Source: Micromonospora pallida
GTDB lineage: Bacteria; Actinomycetota; Actinomycetes; Mycobacteriales; Micromonosporaceae
Assembly: GCF_900090325.1 (NCBI RefSeq)
Contig: NZ_FMHW01000002.1
Span: 3,224,001 to 3,288,000 of the forward strand
Reading direction: 5' to 3'
Length of the DNA stretch: 64,000 nt
Part shown: in pieces, positions 25,185-33,802 of the stretch
Numbering within the stretch: the stretch's first letter is position 1
Layout of the letters: the number at the start of each line of letters is the position of its first letter
The notes under the pieces: model-generated
Databases searched by the model: none
What the model was told of the DNA's origin: nothing
The model's input: the letters and a program-made list of their open reading frames with translations, nothing else
Translations under genes and position numbers: made by a program

Positions 25185-27014
25185 TCAGGCGGATTCAGGG
25201 CCGGTCGCGGGGGCGTCCCGGATGGCGAGCGCGGCCTGAACGAGCGCGGCGTGAGTCAGCGTCTGGGGGTAGTTGCCGAGGTGGGCACCGGTCGTGGGGT
25301 CCAGTTCTTCGGCGTAGAGGCCGAGCGGGCTGGCGTGGTCGACCACCGCCTGGAACAGCTCGACCGCTTCGCGGCGGCGTCCGACGCGGGCGAGGGCCTG
25401 GACGAGCCAGAACGAGCAGGGCAGGAACGCGCCCTCCGTACCAGGAAAGCCGTCCCGGCCCGGCGGGTAGCGGTAGAGCAGCGAACCACCGGCGGAGAGC
25501 CTGGCCCGAATGGCGTCGATGGTGCCCTGCACTCGGGGCGATCCGACGTCGTCCATGCCCAGCAGCGGCAGGACGAGCAGGGCCGCGTCCAGTTCGGTCG
25601 AGTCGTAGCTGCGGACGTAGTTGCCCGCCGCCGGGTCGAAGCCGCGCGATCGGACCTCGGCGGCGACGGCGTCTCGTGCGTGCTGCCAGCGTCGACGTTG
25701 GCGGTCCGACAGCGGGTGGGTCTCGGCGATGCATAGGGCTCGGTCCAGGGCGAGCCAGCCCATGAGCTTGGAATGTACGTGTGGGGCGGGGGCGCGAATC
25801 TCCCAGATGCCGGCGTCGGGCTCCGGCCAACGACGGGCGACCAGGTCGGCGAAGCCGCGCACCGCCCGCCACGTCTCCGTGGAGAGGCGCTGTCCTGCCT
25901 GCGCGAATGCCCAGGCGGCGTCGATCACCCAGCCGTAGCCGTCGAGCTGGTGTTGGCCGGCGGCACCGTTGCCGACCCGCACCGGGACGCTGCCGAGATA
26001 GCCGGGCCAGCCAGGCACTACCCGTTCCGCCGGTACGGGACGGCCGTGCAGGGTGAGCAGTGCCGGCAGGCGTGGCCGCTGTAGCCGGCTGGCGTGCAAC
26101 AGCCAGGCGAGGAACCCGTGGGCCTCGTCGGGTTTGCCGACGCTGAGGAAGGCGCTGACGCCGATGCTGGCGTCCCGGGGCCAGACGTAGCGGTAGTCCC
26201 AGTTCCGTATCCCGCCGGGGTCCTCGGGCAGTGACGTCGTGGGCGCGGCGACCGGTGCCTGTGAGGGCGAGTAGGTCAACAGGCGCATGGTCAGCAGGCT
26301 TCGTACGACATCCTCCCGGAAGGGCAGCGAGCTGTCGATCTCGGCGGTCCAGGTACGCCATCGATGCTCGTCCTCGATCAGGAGTTCCCAGGCTGCTGCC
26401 GGCTCGACGTGGATCACCGGTTCGCGGTGAGCCACCGCCAGCACGAGGATGACCGGATCCCCCGGCCTGACCGTGATCGGGATGGCCCGACCCGGTTCGA
26501 TGGGAAGGCCGGGTGCGCCGCCCAGCGAGACCGCGAGCGCCCCCCACTCGCACAGCAGGGCGTGGCCCCGATGGTCGACCCGGGGACGGCGGTGCCGTGC
26601 GCCGAGGCGGGGGTCGAACTCGACGACGGCGTCGACCGCCGCCGCCTCGGCCGACAGGCGCCGCACGATCAGGGTCGTGGGTAGCAGGCGGCCGCTGATC
26701 TCGGCCACCATCGCCTCGGTGAGGGTGAGCCGACCGCTGCCCACCGCCCACGTCGTCGTCAGGGTGGCGGTGTGCTGCCGGTAACGTCGTTCGACCACCA
26801 TCGCCGGCCGGGCCGGGCCCACCCGGTACGTTCCCGCCTCCGGACCGCCGACCAGCCGACCGAACAGGGGCTCGCCGTCGAAGCGGGGCACACAGAGCCA
26901 GTCGATTCCGCCGTCAGCGGCGACGAGGGCGGCGGTGCGAGTGTCACCCAACAGCCCGTACTCGCTGATCGGCGCCGGACGCCGACGGCATGTCACATCC
27001 GGCCCGTCAGTCAT
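25185..27014 (-). CDS. Glycoside hydrolase family 15 enzyme (glucoamylase/trehalase type)
   Basis: A 609-residue cytoplasmic GH15 protein. The N-terminal beta-sandwich starts with ISEYGLLGDTRTAALVAADGG, the usual GH15 opening. The (alpha/alpha)6 barrel has the substrate motif NWDYRYVWPRDAS, the general acid Glu in PDAGIWEIR, and the catalytic base Glu in GLYAEELDP, followed by LGNYPQTLTHAAL. Actinobacterial members of this length hydrolyse trehalose or alpha-1,4-glucans. No signal peptide. Its ATG overlaps the end of a small membrane-protein gene by 8 bp, so the two are coupled. Confidence 0.88.
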   Translation of the reverse strand: MTDGPDVTCRRRPAPISEYGLLGDTRTAALVAADGGIDWLCVPRFDGEPLFGRLVGGPEAGTYRVGPARPAMVVERRYRQHTATLTTTWAVGSGRLTLTEAMVAEISGRLLPTTLIVRRLSAEAAAVDAVVEFDPRLGARHRRPRVDHRGHALLCEWGALAVSLGGAPGLPIEPGRAIPITVRPGDPVILVLAVAHREPVIHVEPAAAWELLIEDEHRWRTWTAEIDSSLPFREDVVRSLLTMRLLTYSPSQAPVAAPTTSLPEDPGGIRNWDYRYVWPRDASIGVSAFLSVGKPDEAHGFLAWLLHASRLQRPRLPALLTLHGRPVPAERVVPGWPGYLGSVPVRVGNGAAGQHQLDGYGWVIDAAWAFAQAGQRLSTETWRAVRGFADLVARRWPEPDAGIWEIRAPAPHVHSKLMGWLALDRALCIAETHPLSDRQRRRWQHARDAVAAEVRSRGFDPAAGNYVRSYDSTELDAALLVLPLLGMDDVGSPRVQGTIDAIRARLSAGGSLLYRYPPGRDGFPGTEGAFLPCSFWLVQALARVGRRREAVELFQAVVDHASPLGLYAEELDPTTGAHLGNYPQTLTHAALVQAALAIRDAPATGPESA

Positions 27015-27483
27015 GGTTGAGGAGCGATCCGAGGACGACCCCGTACATGATGTGGACGACGACCGTGACCGCGGGAGTCTGGAGGCCGTAGTTCAGGCCG
27101 AACAGGCCGGGCGGCTCCAGCACGGCCGTGCTGGCGGGGCCCGCCCGCTCCGAGGCCATCCGCGGGTGGACACCCGGAAGCAGCGGCAGGAGCACCGTCA
27201 GCGCGATCCCGACGTGCAGCATCCCGAACAGCGCGCCGATCCACCAGGTCGCGCGGTGCAACAGCGCGAACGCGATCGCGTACCCGAGGGCGAAGCCCTG
27301 ACCGGCGCCGAGGTGGATGACGAATCCGAGGACCCGGGCCCGGTCGGGATCCTCGGTGACGAGGGTCCCGAGCACCAGGGGAAGGTCGAGGCGGGTGAAG
27401 CCGGCCAGTTGGGCGGCGATCATCACTGCGGTGAGCACCATGGTGGCGACCAACCCGAACAACGCCCATCCGGCCCAGTCCAT
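27007..27483 (-). CDS. Four-segment membrane protein coupled to GH15
   Basis: A 158-residue protein with about four hydrophobic segments: ALFGLVATMVLTAVMIAAQL, VIHLGAGQGFALGYAIAFAL, WWIGALFGMLHVGIALTVLLPLL and AVTVVVHIMYGVVLGSLL. Glycine-rich helices suggest close packing. Its stop overlaps the GH15 start by 8 bp. The family is common in actinobacteria, with unknown role. Confidence 0.7.
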   Translation of the reverse strand: MDWAGWALFGLVATMVLTAVMIAAQLAGFTRLDLPLVLGTLVTEDPDRARVLGFVIHLGAGQGFALGYAIAFALLHRATWWIGALFGMLHVGIALTVLLPLLPGVHPRMASERAGPASTAVLEPPGLFGLNYGLQTPAVTVVVHIMYGVVLGSLLNHD

Positions 27484-27690
27484 CTCAGCAGTTGTCGACG
27501 TCGCGTACCGGCAACGTCCTCTCGGTCATCGGTCACCTCTCGGCCGGGCGACGGGAATGCTCCTCTCACCATAAGCCACTAAACAGCACAAAAAGCCCGC
27601 CCACCGAGATGCGGCCGGGAGGGTGGTGGGATTCTCGGTTCGTCGAGCTCGGCCCCGGGCAGTACGGCGCGCCGGTCTCTCGACACGAAC

Positions 27691-27727
27691 GGGTTGGCAG
27701 GCCACTGACTGCGGCCCGCCAACCCGG
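27691..27727 (-). terminator. Hairpin after the M43 protease
   Basis: CGGGTTGGC and GCCAACCCG (27691-27699, 27719-27727) pair perfectly, with an inner GGCC/GGCC pair after a single mismatch. It is 21 bp past the stop of the leftward protease gene. Confidence 0.6.
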
Positions 27728-27748
27728 ACACGTGCTACCAGCGCTTCG

Positions 27749-28711
27749 TTACTTGCCGCCACCGGCCCGGAAGGCCACCCAGGCGTCGCTCATCCGGTCC
27801 GCCTGGCCCGGGGTGAACATGTTCATGCAGGAGTCCTGCGTGTAGTCCATGAAGTTGTGGATCGGGTCCAGACCGGGTGCGGAGCAGGTGTCCGCGCCCT
27901 CCGGGCAGTTGAACTGCGGCACCGCCTCCCGCGGGGTGTCGGCGACAAAGTCACCGGAAGCGGCGCACCCGTGCGCGAAGGTGTGCTCCAGCATCAGCCA
28001 GTGCCCGACTTCGTGGGTCAGCGTGTCGCCCAGGGCGTACTTGCCCGCCGTTCCGCCCGGCATCGACTCGTCGAGCATCACCACGCCGTCGATGTAGTCC
28101 CGGCCGTTGTTGTAGCCCTTCGGGAAGTACGCCCAGCCGAGGAGCCCGCCGCCGATGTTGGCCGCGTACACGTTCAGGGTGCGGGAGTCGCCGGTGTACA
28201 GCGCCTTCTTCATGTCCCGCTCGTTCTTGCCCGGCACGACCGTGTACCAGTCGCTGTTCACCGTCCACGTCGTGTCGACGAGCGAGAACCGGAACGGCGT
28301 GTCGGCGGCGTCCGCCGCCGTGCGGCCGGCGAACGAATCGTTGAGCACCGTCATCTGCGCCGCGATCAGGGTGTTCCACCGCGCCGTCTCGGCGGCGGTC
28401 AGGGGGTGGTCGGAGACCATGTGGAAGACCGTGGGCACGGTGACGCTGCCGTTGGCCAGGCGTGGCGAGTCCTTGATCACGCCGTAGGCGTTCGCCTCGT
28501 TCTTCGAGTACAGCTCCGGCTCGTGCGCGGTGGCGCCCTCGCGCACCCGCGCCGCGCTGTGCTCCTCGGTACCCGGCTCACAGGCCTCGACACCCGGGGA
28601 CGCGGTCACGGGCGCTGCCGTGTTCACCGCTCCGGAGGCGCCGCCGGCGGCCAGGAACGTCGAAGCGGTGGCGGCCAGGACCGCCAGTTGGAACGTGGAT
28701 TTTCTACGCAT
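27749..28711 (-). CDS. Secreted M43-family zinc metalloprotease
   Basis: A 320-residue exported protease. ATG at 28711 starts a signal peptide (MRRKSTFQLAVLAATAS, hydrophobic core, AxA cleavage near GGASGAV). The zinc site is HEVGHWLMLEH near residue 240, the extended HExxHxxGxxH-type signature of cytophagalysin-like M43 proteases, and the Met-turn is NFMDYTQDSCMNMF. Cysteine pairs bracket the active site, as in the family. It is divergent from a Tat-exported GH43-like gene, with a palindromic operator candidate between them. Confidence 0.85.
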   Translation of the reverse strand: MRRKSTFQLAVLAATASTFLAAGGASGAVNTAAPVTASPGVEACEPGTEEHSAARVREGATAHEPELYSKNEANAYGVIKDSPRLANGSVTVPTVFHMVSDHPLTAAETARWNTLIAAQMTVLNDSFAGRTAADAADTPFRFSLVDTTWTVNSDWYTVVPGKNERDMKKALYTGDSRTLNVYAANIGGGLLGWAYFPKGYNNGRDYIDGVVMLDESMPGGTAGKYALGDTLTHEVGHWLMLEHTFAHGCAASGDFVADTPREAVPQFNCPEGADTCSAPGLDPIHNFMDYTQDSCMNMFTPGQADRMSDAWVAFRAGGGK

Positions 28712-28903
28712 AGTCGCCCTTTCGTGAGGGAGAGACGGAGGGTTCACCGAGCGGGACGACCGAGGGCCGCCGCCGAGAAGATCACCGCCATCGTCGTTCC
28801 GGTATGAGAACACGCCATCGACGTCGAGAACAGGCCCCGAAGAGACGACCCGGCAGTCGGTCGAGGTGCTGACCGGCGTCATCGACGCCGCGTCCAGCGC
28901 GTT

Positions 28904-28952
28904 GCTAATTCGTATTAGCGTCTTGACGCCGCCGAGACGCCGCGCGCAGACT
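28904..28952 (+). promoter_or_regulatory. Operator-like palindrome adjacent to a promoter
   Basis: GCTAAT-TCGT-ATTAGC (28904-28919) is a perfect 16-bp palindrome. Just after it lies TTGACG (28923-28928) and, 18 bp later, CAGACT (28947-28952), a plausible -35/-10 pair for the rightward gene at 29071. The palindrome sits in the shared region of two divergent exported-hydrolase genes, so one regulator could control both. The rest of 28712-29070 shows no gene. Confidence 0.5.
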
Positions 28953-29070
28953 CATCGACGAGCGCCCACGCCATACGGTCGATCAGAGAGATTGGGTAGC
29001 GCCGCCGGCTCGGCACGGACGGTCCACTCCCCTGCCCCGTCGGCCCGCCCCCACGAACGGAGCGAACGCC

Positions 29071-30078
29071 ATGACGCGTACCCCTGAAGGCTCTGTGTCC
29101 CGACGCACGCTGCTGCGTGGTGCGGCGGCCGCCGGTGTCGCGACCACCGCCGCCGGCCTTGCCGCGACGCCCACGCCGGCGCTCGCCGCACCGGCCGGCT
29201 TTCCCACCTATCGATACGTACGGGACGCGTTCGCCACACCGTTGCGGTACAACCCGACCGGCGAATTCATCTTCCCGTGCGTGCGCGGGGTCTACGACAA
29301 GATCAGCGGCTATCTCGGCCGCTACTACCTCTACTACGCGCCGCACGACGCGCCCGGCGGAATCTGCCTCGCCTACGCCAACCGACTCGAAGGCCCCTAC
29401 ACCGAGTACGCCAACAACCCCATCATCGACCGCCACCTGCCGACCACGACCGTGAGCCACGTGTCGTCGCCACACGTGGTGTGGGACGCGCCGACCCGGC
29501 AGTTCTACCTGTATTTCCACGGCGAGAACTACACGACCCGGGTCGCCCGCTCGACCGACGGCATCCACTTCACCAACGAGACGCCGATCCTGTCGACGAA
29601 CCTGGTACCCAACACCACCGAGACCTCGTACGCGCGGGTCTTCGAACACGCAGTGGCGGGCAAGGGAAACCGCTACGTCATGGTGTTCATGGGCAACACC
29701 ACAGGCAGCAGCAGCTGGGGCAGCCGGAAGATCTTCTGGGGCTGGTCGCCGAACGGCTGGAGCGGCTGGCAGTTCGACCCGAACCCGCTGGTGTCACCAT
29801 CGGGCGACGGGCTCACCGACATCTCCGCGCCGCACCTGCTGAAGCGCAACGGCACCGCGTATCTCGCGTATCACGGCAACAGCGGCAACATGTACCTGAC
29901 CGAGGTCGGCAACAACTTCGACCGCGAGGTCCACCTCGGGGTGTTCCACCGGCCGATCGCGTCGGACAACGGCCGGGTAGCGGCGCCGACGTTCGGCACC
30001 GACGGCGGCGTCTCGTACATGCTCTACGAGGCCGGGCACCGTCTCGACGCGAGGATCTGCGTGGCCCGCGCGGTCTAG
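29071..30078 (+). CDS. Tat-exported GH43-like beta-propeller protein
   Basis: A 335-residue protein with a twin-arginine signal (VSRRTLLRG, then an alanine-rich core ending PTPALAAPA). The mature part has repeated five-bladed-propeller strands, such as YYLYYAPHDAPGG, SPHVVWDAPTRQFYLYFHGE and TDISAPHLLKRNGTAYLAYHG, typical of GH43/GH32-clan enzymes and their non-catalytic relatives. The second catalytic Asp is plausible in SPHVVWDAP. Folding before export by Tat suits a cofactor- or metal-binding propeller. Probably acts on plant or microbial polysaccharides outside the cell; specificity unknown. Confidence 0.78.
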   Translation: MTRTPEGSVSRRTLLRGAAAAGVATTAAGLAATPTPALAAPAGFPTYRYVRDAFATPLRYNPTGEFIFPCVRGVYDKISGYLGRYYLYYAPHDAPGGICLAYANRLEGPYTEYANNPIIDRHLPTTTVSHVSSPHVVWDAPTRQFYLYFHGENYTTRVARSTDGIHFTNETPILSTNLVPNTTETSYARVFEHAVAGKGNRYVMVFMGNTTGSSSWGSRKIFWGWSPNGWSGWQFDPNPLVSPSGDGLTDISAPHLLKRNGTAYLAYHGNSGNMYLTEVGNNFDREVHLGVFHRPIASDNGRVAAPTFGTDGGVSYMLYEAGHRLDARICVARAV

Positions 30079-30099
30079 TGACAGTCGACGGGTGCGGGG

Positions 30100-30555
30100 T
30101 CACCGCTGGGTGAGGGCCGGTCGTCCCATCTCGGCGAGGATTCCGGTGCCCTGACCGAGCTCGATGAGGTAGCCGTCCGGATCACGGAGGTAGCAGCGGA
30201 TCTCCACCCCGTGGTCCTTCGGTTCGGTCAGGAACTGTCCGCCACGGGAACGCCACAGCTCGTAGACGGCACGTACGTCGGCGACCCGGATGTTGAGCGC
30301 GCCGCTGAGCACGTTCGGGTCCGCCGGCGCCTGCGCCTGGACGGTCGGTTTGTCGTCGGTCGGGCCGCCCTCGTCGTTGATCACGATATAGCTGTTGTGC
30401 AGTCGGAGAATGGCCGGTTGCCGCTCGCGCACCACCGTCGCTCCCAGCACGTTGCGGTAGAACTCCCGCGAACGGTCCACGTCCCGCACGATCAACAGAT
30501 GGGTGAGCACCAGCCCGCCCTCGGGCTGGAAGTAGTCGGGCGCTTCGTCCGTCAC
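30100..30555 (-). CDS. VOC-family (glyoxalase-like) protein
   Basis: A 151-residue protein. GTG at 30555 follows CCGGAGGAGG, a strong ribosome site; upstream in-frame codons are low-complexity. The modules read THLLIVRDVDRSREFYRNVLG and SGALNIRVADVRAVYELW, with a closing CYLRDPDGYLIELGQ. It has the metal-ligand pattern of glyoxalase I-type proteins and no signal peptide. Role unknown. Confidence 0.82.
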   Translation of the reverse strand: MTDEAPDYFQPEGGLVLTHLLIVRDVDRSREFYRNVLGATVVRERQPAILRLHNSYIVINDEGGPTDDKPTVQAQAPADPNVLSGALNIRVADVRAVYELWRSRGGQFLTEPKDHGVEIRCYLRDPDGYLIELGQGTGILAEMGRPALTQR

Positions 30556-30746
30556 CGCGGCCTCCTCCGGGTCGGCCGGACGGGTACCCAACCGGGCACC
30601 CGGCACACCTGTCCGTCTCCGGGGGAGTCGGAGGACCAGGTGAGCCCTCACCGCACCGTCCCGCCCTCCTCCGCAACACGGCCTTCCTTGACCGGCCTGC
30701 CGGATGTAGTTAGGTTTCGATGAATTGAGTGGCTGGGAGGCACCCG

Positions 30747-32039
30747 ATGCAGCGCAGAACCTTCCTCACCGGAGCCGGCACGGTCACCGGGGGCGCCCTT
30801 GCCGGAGCCCTGGCTGGCGCACCCGGCAGCGCCGACCCCGGGATCCGCCGGGTCGAGACCGGCCTGGACGTACTGGTCCGCTCCGGCTTCCGGGAACTGC
30901 GCGGGCAGCGGGTGGGGGTCATCTCCAACCCGACCGGCGTCGACTCCTCCTACCGCCATCTGGTCGACCTTATGCACGGCTCCGGTCAGGTCGACGTGGT
31001 CGCGGCGTTCGGCCCCGAGCACGGATTCCGGGGCTCGGCGCAGGCCGGCGGCAGCGAGGGCACCGGCATCGACGCCCGGACCGGCATCACCGTCTACGAC
31101 GCGTACGGCGCCTCGCAGGCCAAGTGGGAGACCATGTTCACCCAGTCCGGGACGGACACGGTGGTGTTCGACATCCAGGACGTCGGCGCCCGCTTCTACA
31201 CCTACATCTGGACGATGTACACCTCGATGCTCGCCGCAGCCCGGGTCGGCAAGCGGTACGTCGTGCTCGACCGGCCCAACCCGATCGGCGGCCGGGCGTA
31301 CGGCCCGATGATGACCGCCGGCTACACCTCCGGGGTCGGGCTGAAGGAGATCGTGCAGCAGCATGGCATGACCGTCGGCGAACTGGCCCGCCTCTTCAAC
31401 GCCGAGTTCCTGCCCGGCGAGATCGGACAGCAGGTCGACCTGCACGTGGTGCAGTGCCGGCACTGGAAGCGGGACGTGCTGGCGGCCGACACCGATCTGC
31501 CGTGGGTGATGCCGAGCCCCAACATGCCCACCACGGACACGGCGCTCGTCTACCCGGGCACCTGCCTCTTCGAGGGCGTCGCGTCGATCACCGAAGGTCG
31601 CGGCACCTGCCGTCCGTTCGAGCTGATCGGCGGGCTCGCCACCGACTTCGACTACCACTGGGGTGACCGTCTCAACGCCCGTGACCTGCCCGGAGTGCGG
31701 TTCCGGGAGGCGTACTTCTCGCCCACCGCAGCCGGGCAGAAGCCGGCGCTGCTCAACAAGCTCTGCGCCGGCGTCGAGGTGAAGATCGTGGACCGCCACG
31801 CCTACGATCCGATCCGCACGGGCGTGGCCATGCTGGTGGAGGCGCGGAAATATCCGGCGTTCGCCTGGCGGCAGGACACGTGGGACACGGTTCGGCCGTA
31901 CTGGATCGACAAGCTCACCGGGTCGCCCCGGCTGCGCACCATGATCGACGCGGGCGCCGACGTGGACGACGTGGTGGGCGCCTGGGCCGACGAGCTGGCC
32001 GCTTTCGACCGGCAGCGCCGGCCCTACCTGCTCTACTGA
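30747..32039 (+). CDS. namZ: Exo-beta-N-acetylmuramidase NamZ-like (DUF1343, GH171)
   Basis: A 430-residue exported protein. Its N terminus MQRRTFLTGAGTVTGGALAGA is a Tat-type signal with RR. The mature region matches DUF1343: GLDVLVRSGFRELRGQRVGV, FGPEHGFRG, FDIQDVGARFYTYIWTM, PNPIGGR, SPNMPTTDTALVYPGTCLFEG and ASITEGRGTCRPFE. DUF1343 is now GH171, defined by NamZ, which removes terminal N-acetylmuramic acid from peptidoglycan fragments. It should act outside the cell in cell-wall recycling or digestion. ATG at 30747 follows GGGAGG. A broken GH43 gene follows directly. Confidence 0.87.
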   Translation: MQRRTFLTGAGTVTGGALAGALAGAPGSADPGIRRVETGLDVLVRSGFRELRGQRVGVISNPTGVDSSYRHLVDLMHGSGQVDVVAAFGPEHGFRGSAQAGGSEGTGIDARTGITVYDAYGASQAKWETMFTQSGTDTVVFDIQDVGARFYTYIWTMYTSMLAAARVGKRYVVLDRPNPIGGRAYGPMMTAGYTSGVGLKEIVQQHGMTVGELARLFNAEFLPGEIGQQVDLHVVQCRHWKRDVLAADTDLPWVMPSPNMPTTDTALVYPGTCLFEGVASITEGRGTCRPFELIGGLATDFDYHWGDRLNARDLPGVRFREAYFSPTAAGQKPALLNKLCAGVEVKIVDRHAYDPIRTGVAMLVEARKYPAFAWRQDTWDTVRPYWIDKLTGSPRLRTMIDAGADVDDVVGAWADELAAFDRQRRPYLLY

Positions 32040-32103
32040 CCACGGTCGTTGCCCCGCCACCAACGTCCGCGGCTGCCGCCCGATCCTCTCGCCGCCTCCC
32101 GCG

Positions 32104-32576
32104 GCACCCGACGCGGTCCGCACCCCGGCGGGCTGGGTGCTGTACTACTCGCTGCCGGCGAAGGGCAAGAACGGGCAGCGGTGCATCGGCGTCGCCGACG
32201 CCGACGACGTGCGCGGGCGGTACGAGCCGCTCGGCGACGCGCCGCTGATCTGCCCCGCCGACTCACGCGGTGCCGACGACGCGGTGCCCGGCCGGCCGGT
32301 CGCCGCCGCAGGCGTCATCGATCCGGCGCCGTTCCAGGACGCCGAAGGCCGCCGGTTCGTCCTGTACAAGACCCAGCAGACCCCGTCGACGATCCGGATG
32401 CTCCGGGTCAACGACGACGGCACCCGTTGGATCGGCAACGCCAGCCGTGAGCTGGCGGCACCAACTCGTGCCGGCAGCAGGCCGACGGCTCGCTCCCAGC
32501 CGGTGCCCGCCGGGCGCTCTACGCCGCGATCCTGCGCTGGGACGGCGCCACGCCCAGGGTCGGCGTGTTCCTCTGA
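32104..32576 (+). pseudogene. Broken GH43 glycosidase gene
   Basis: From 32104 the frame reads APDAVRTPAGWVLYYSLPAKG, the second propeller region of GH43 enzymes, then VIDPAPFQDAEGRRFVLYK. The first blade with the catalytic Asp is missing, and no start codon or ribosome site lies ahead. Near 32455 the good reading moves by one base to another frame, continuing TNSCRQQADGSLPAG and LYAAILRWDG to a stop at 32574-32576. A 5' truncation plus a frameshift make it a pseudogene. Confidence 0.65.
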
Positions 32577-32609
32577 CGACGCCGCCAACTTCCGAGTCCG
32601 GCTTAGGAC

Positions 32610-33488
32610 CTACATCTGGATGGCGAACGTCGCCACGACGCCGTTGTGGTCGGACTTCGTGCCGCCGACGATGCTGTAGTCGGTCATCCACATGACCTGG
32701 TGCTCCGGCACGCGCTTCCAGAAGTAGATGTAGTCGATGTGCCGTCCCGACGTGTGCGTCCCGGTGCCCTTCTCCCCGTAGAGGTTGAAGACGGAGCGCA
32801 GGTTCGGCAGGGAGTTGGCCTCGAAGACCTTCCACGGGAACTTCTCGTACCCGTACGCCCGGTCGGCGCTGAAGTCGATGTTGAGGTCGCCGCTGACGAT
32901 GACCTGGCCCTCGTCGTTCTTGTCGACGGCCAGGTTCTTGATGTGCTGAATCTGCTCCTCGGCGCACCGGGTACGCGGCAGATCCTCCGGCCGGCCGTTG
33001 CTCTCGATGCTGGCGTTGAGGTGCGCGTTGATGTGGATGACGTTCCGACCGCTCGCCTTGTGTCGGTACTGGACCCAATTGTTGTAGCGGGCGGGCGGCA
33101 CCTCCCCCGGCCCGTTGGTGTCGCACACAAAGACGGATCCCTTGTCGACCACGTCGAACATGCTCTTCTTGGCCAGCAGGGCTTCCTGCGCGGCGCTCGT
33201 CGGCTCGGGTGCGTAAAGCCACCAGCCGTTCGCCGCGGCCCAGTCCTGCAGGTAGGCCTTCCGCTCCCCCACCTCGTTGAGGCCGACCAGGTCCGCCTTC
33301 GAGGTGATCAGTTCCAGGTCGGAGACGAAATCGGCTCGGGTGAGTGAGTTGAGGATGTTCAGCGTCGCCGCCTGGAAGACCGCGTTCGCCGCGACGGCGG
33401 GGGGTGCCGGCAGCAGGCCGGTCACCAGCGTGATCGCACTGACCAGAACGGCCGCGCTACGGGTCGGCCATCGTCTTCTACTCGCCAT
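32610..33488 (-). CDS. Secreted endonuclease/exonuclease/phosphatase-family protein
   Basis: A 292-residue exported protein. ATG at 33488 follows AGAAGGGA; the signal peptide runs from MASRRRWPTRSAAV to a site near PPAVAA. The EEP fold motifs are in order: metal Glu in LVGLNEVGE, INAHLNAS, the SGDLNIDF Asp/Asn pair, HIDYIYF, and the C-terminal SDHNGVVATF catalytic Asp-His. Members cleave nucleic acids or phosphodiesters, including sphingomyelin and inositol phosphates. It is divergent from the GH84 gene. Confidence 0.85.
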   Translation of the reverse strand: MASRRRWPTRSAAVLVSAITLVTGLLPAPPAVAANAVFQAATLNILNSLTRADFVSDLELITSKADLVGLNEVGERKAYLQDWAAANGWWLYAPEPTSAAQEALLAKKSMFDVVDKGSVFVCDTNGPGEVPPARYNNWVQYRHKASGRNVIHINAHLNASIESNGRPEDLPRTRCAEEQIQHIKNLAVDKNDEGQVIVSGDLNIDFSADRAYGYEKFPWKVFEANSLPNLRSVFNLYGEKGTGTHTSGRHIDYIYFWKRVPEHQVMWMTDYSIVGGTKSDHNGVVATFAIQM

Positions 33489-33802
33489 GGTGATCCCTTC
33501 TGGTGAGGTGGCGCCGACATGAGCATGGCCGGCGGAGAGGGTCATCGCCACGATGGTAGTCGATATTGAAGTTCGCCTACGGAAGGCGGGGGCGCCTTCC
33601 AGACCGTGGACTCCGCGGAGCCCCGCCGCAACCCGCACCTCGAGCGGCTGGCAAGTCCATCGATCCCCAACCGCATGACTGCCGGCTCAGTAGGAGCCAT
33701 TGACGGGGATAGCCGGTCTAGCCCAGTATTCCCGTAAGCCGTCGCGAGCCCACCGCGTGCCACGGCTCCCGTCATGACCCTCAAGTCCTCAGGAGTACGT
33801 CC
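33489..33802. promoter_or_regulatory. Divergent promoter region of the EEP and GH84 genes
   Basis: This 314-bp gap contains TTGACG (33700-33705) and CAGTAT (33724-33729) with an 18-bp spacer, a weak promoter candidate for the GH84 gene. A hairpin GGAAGGC/GCCTTCC lies at 33581-33600. I see no gene in it. Confidence 0.35.
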
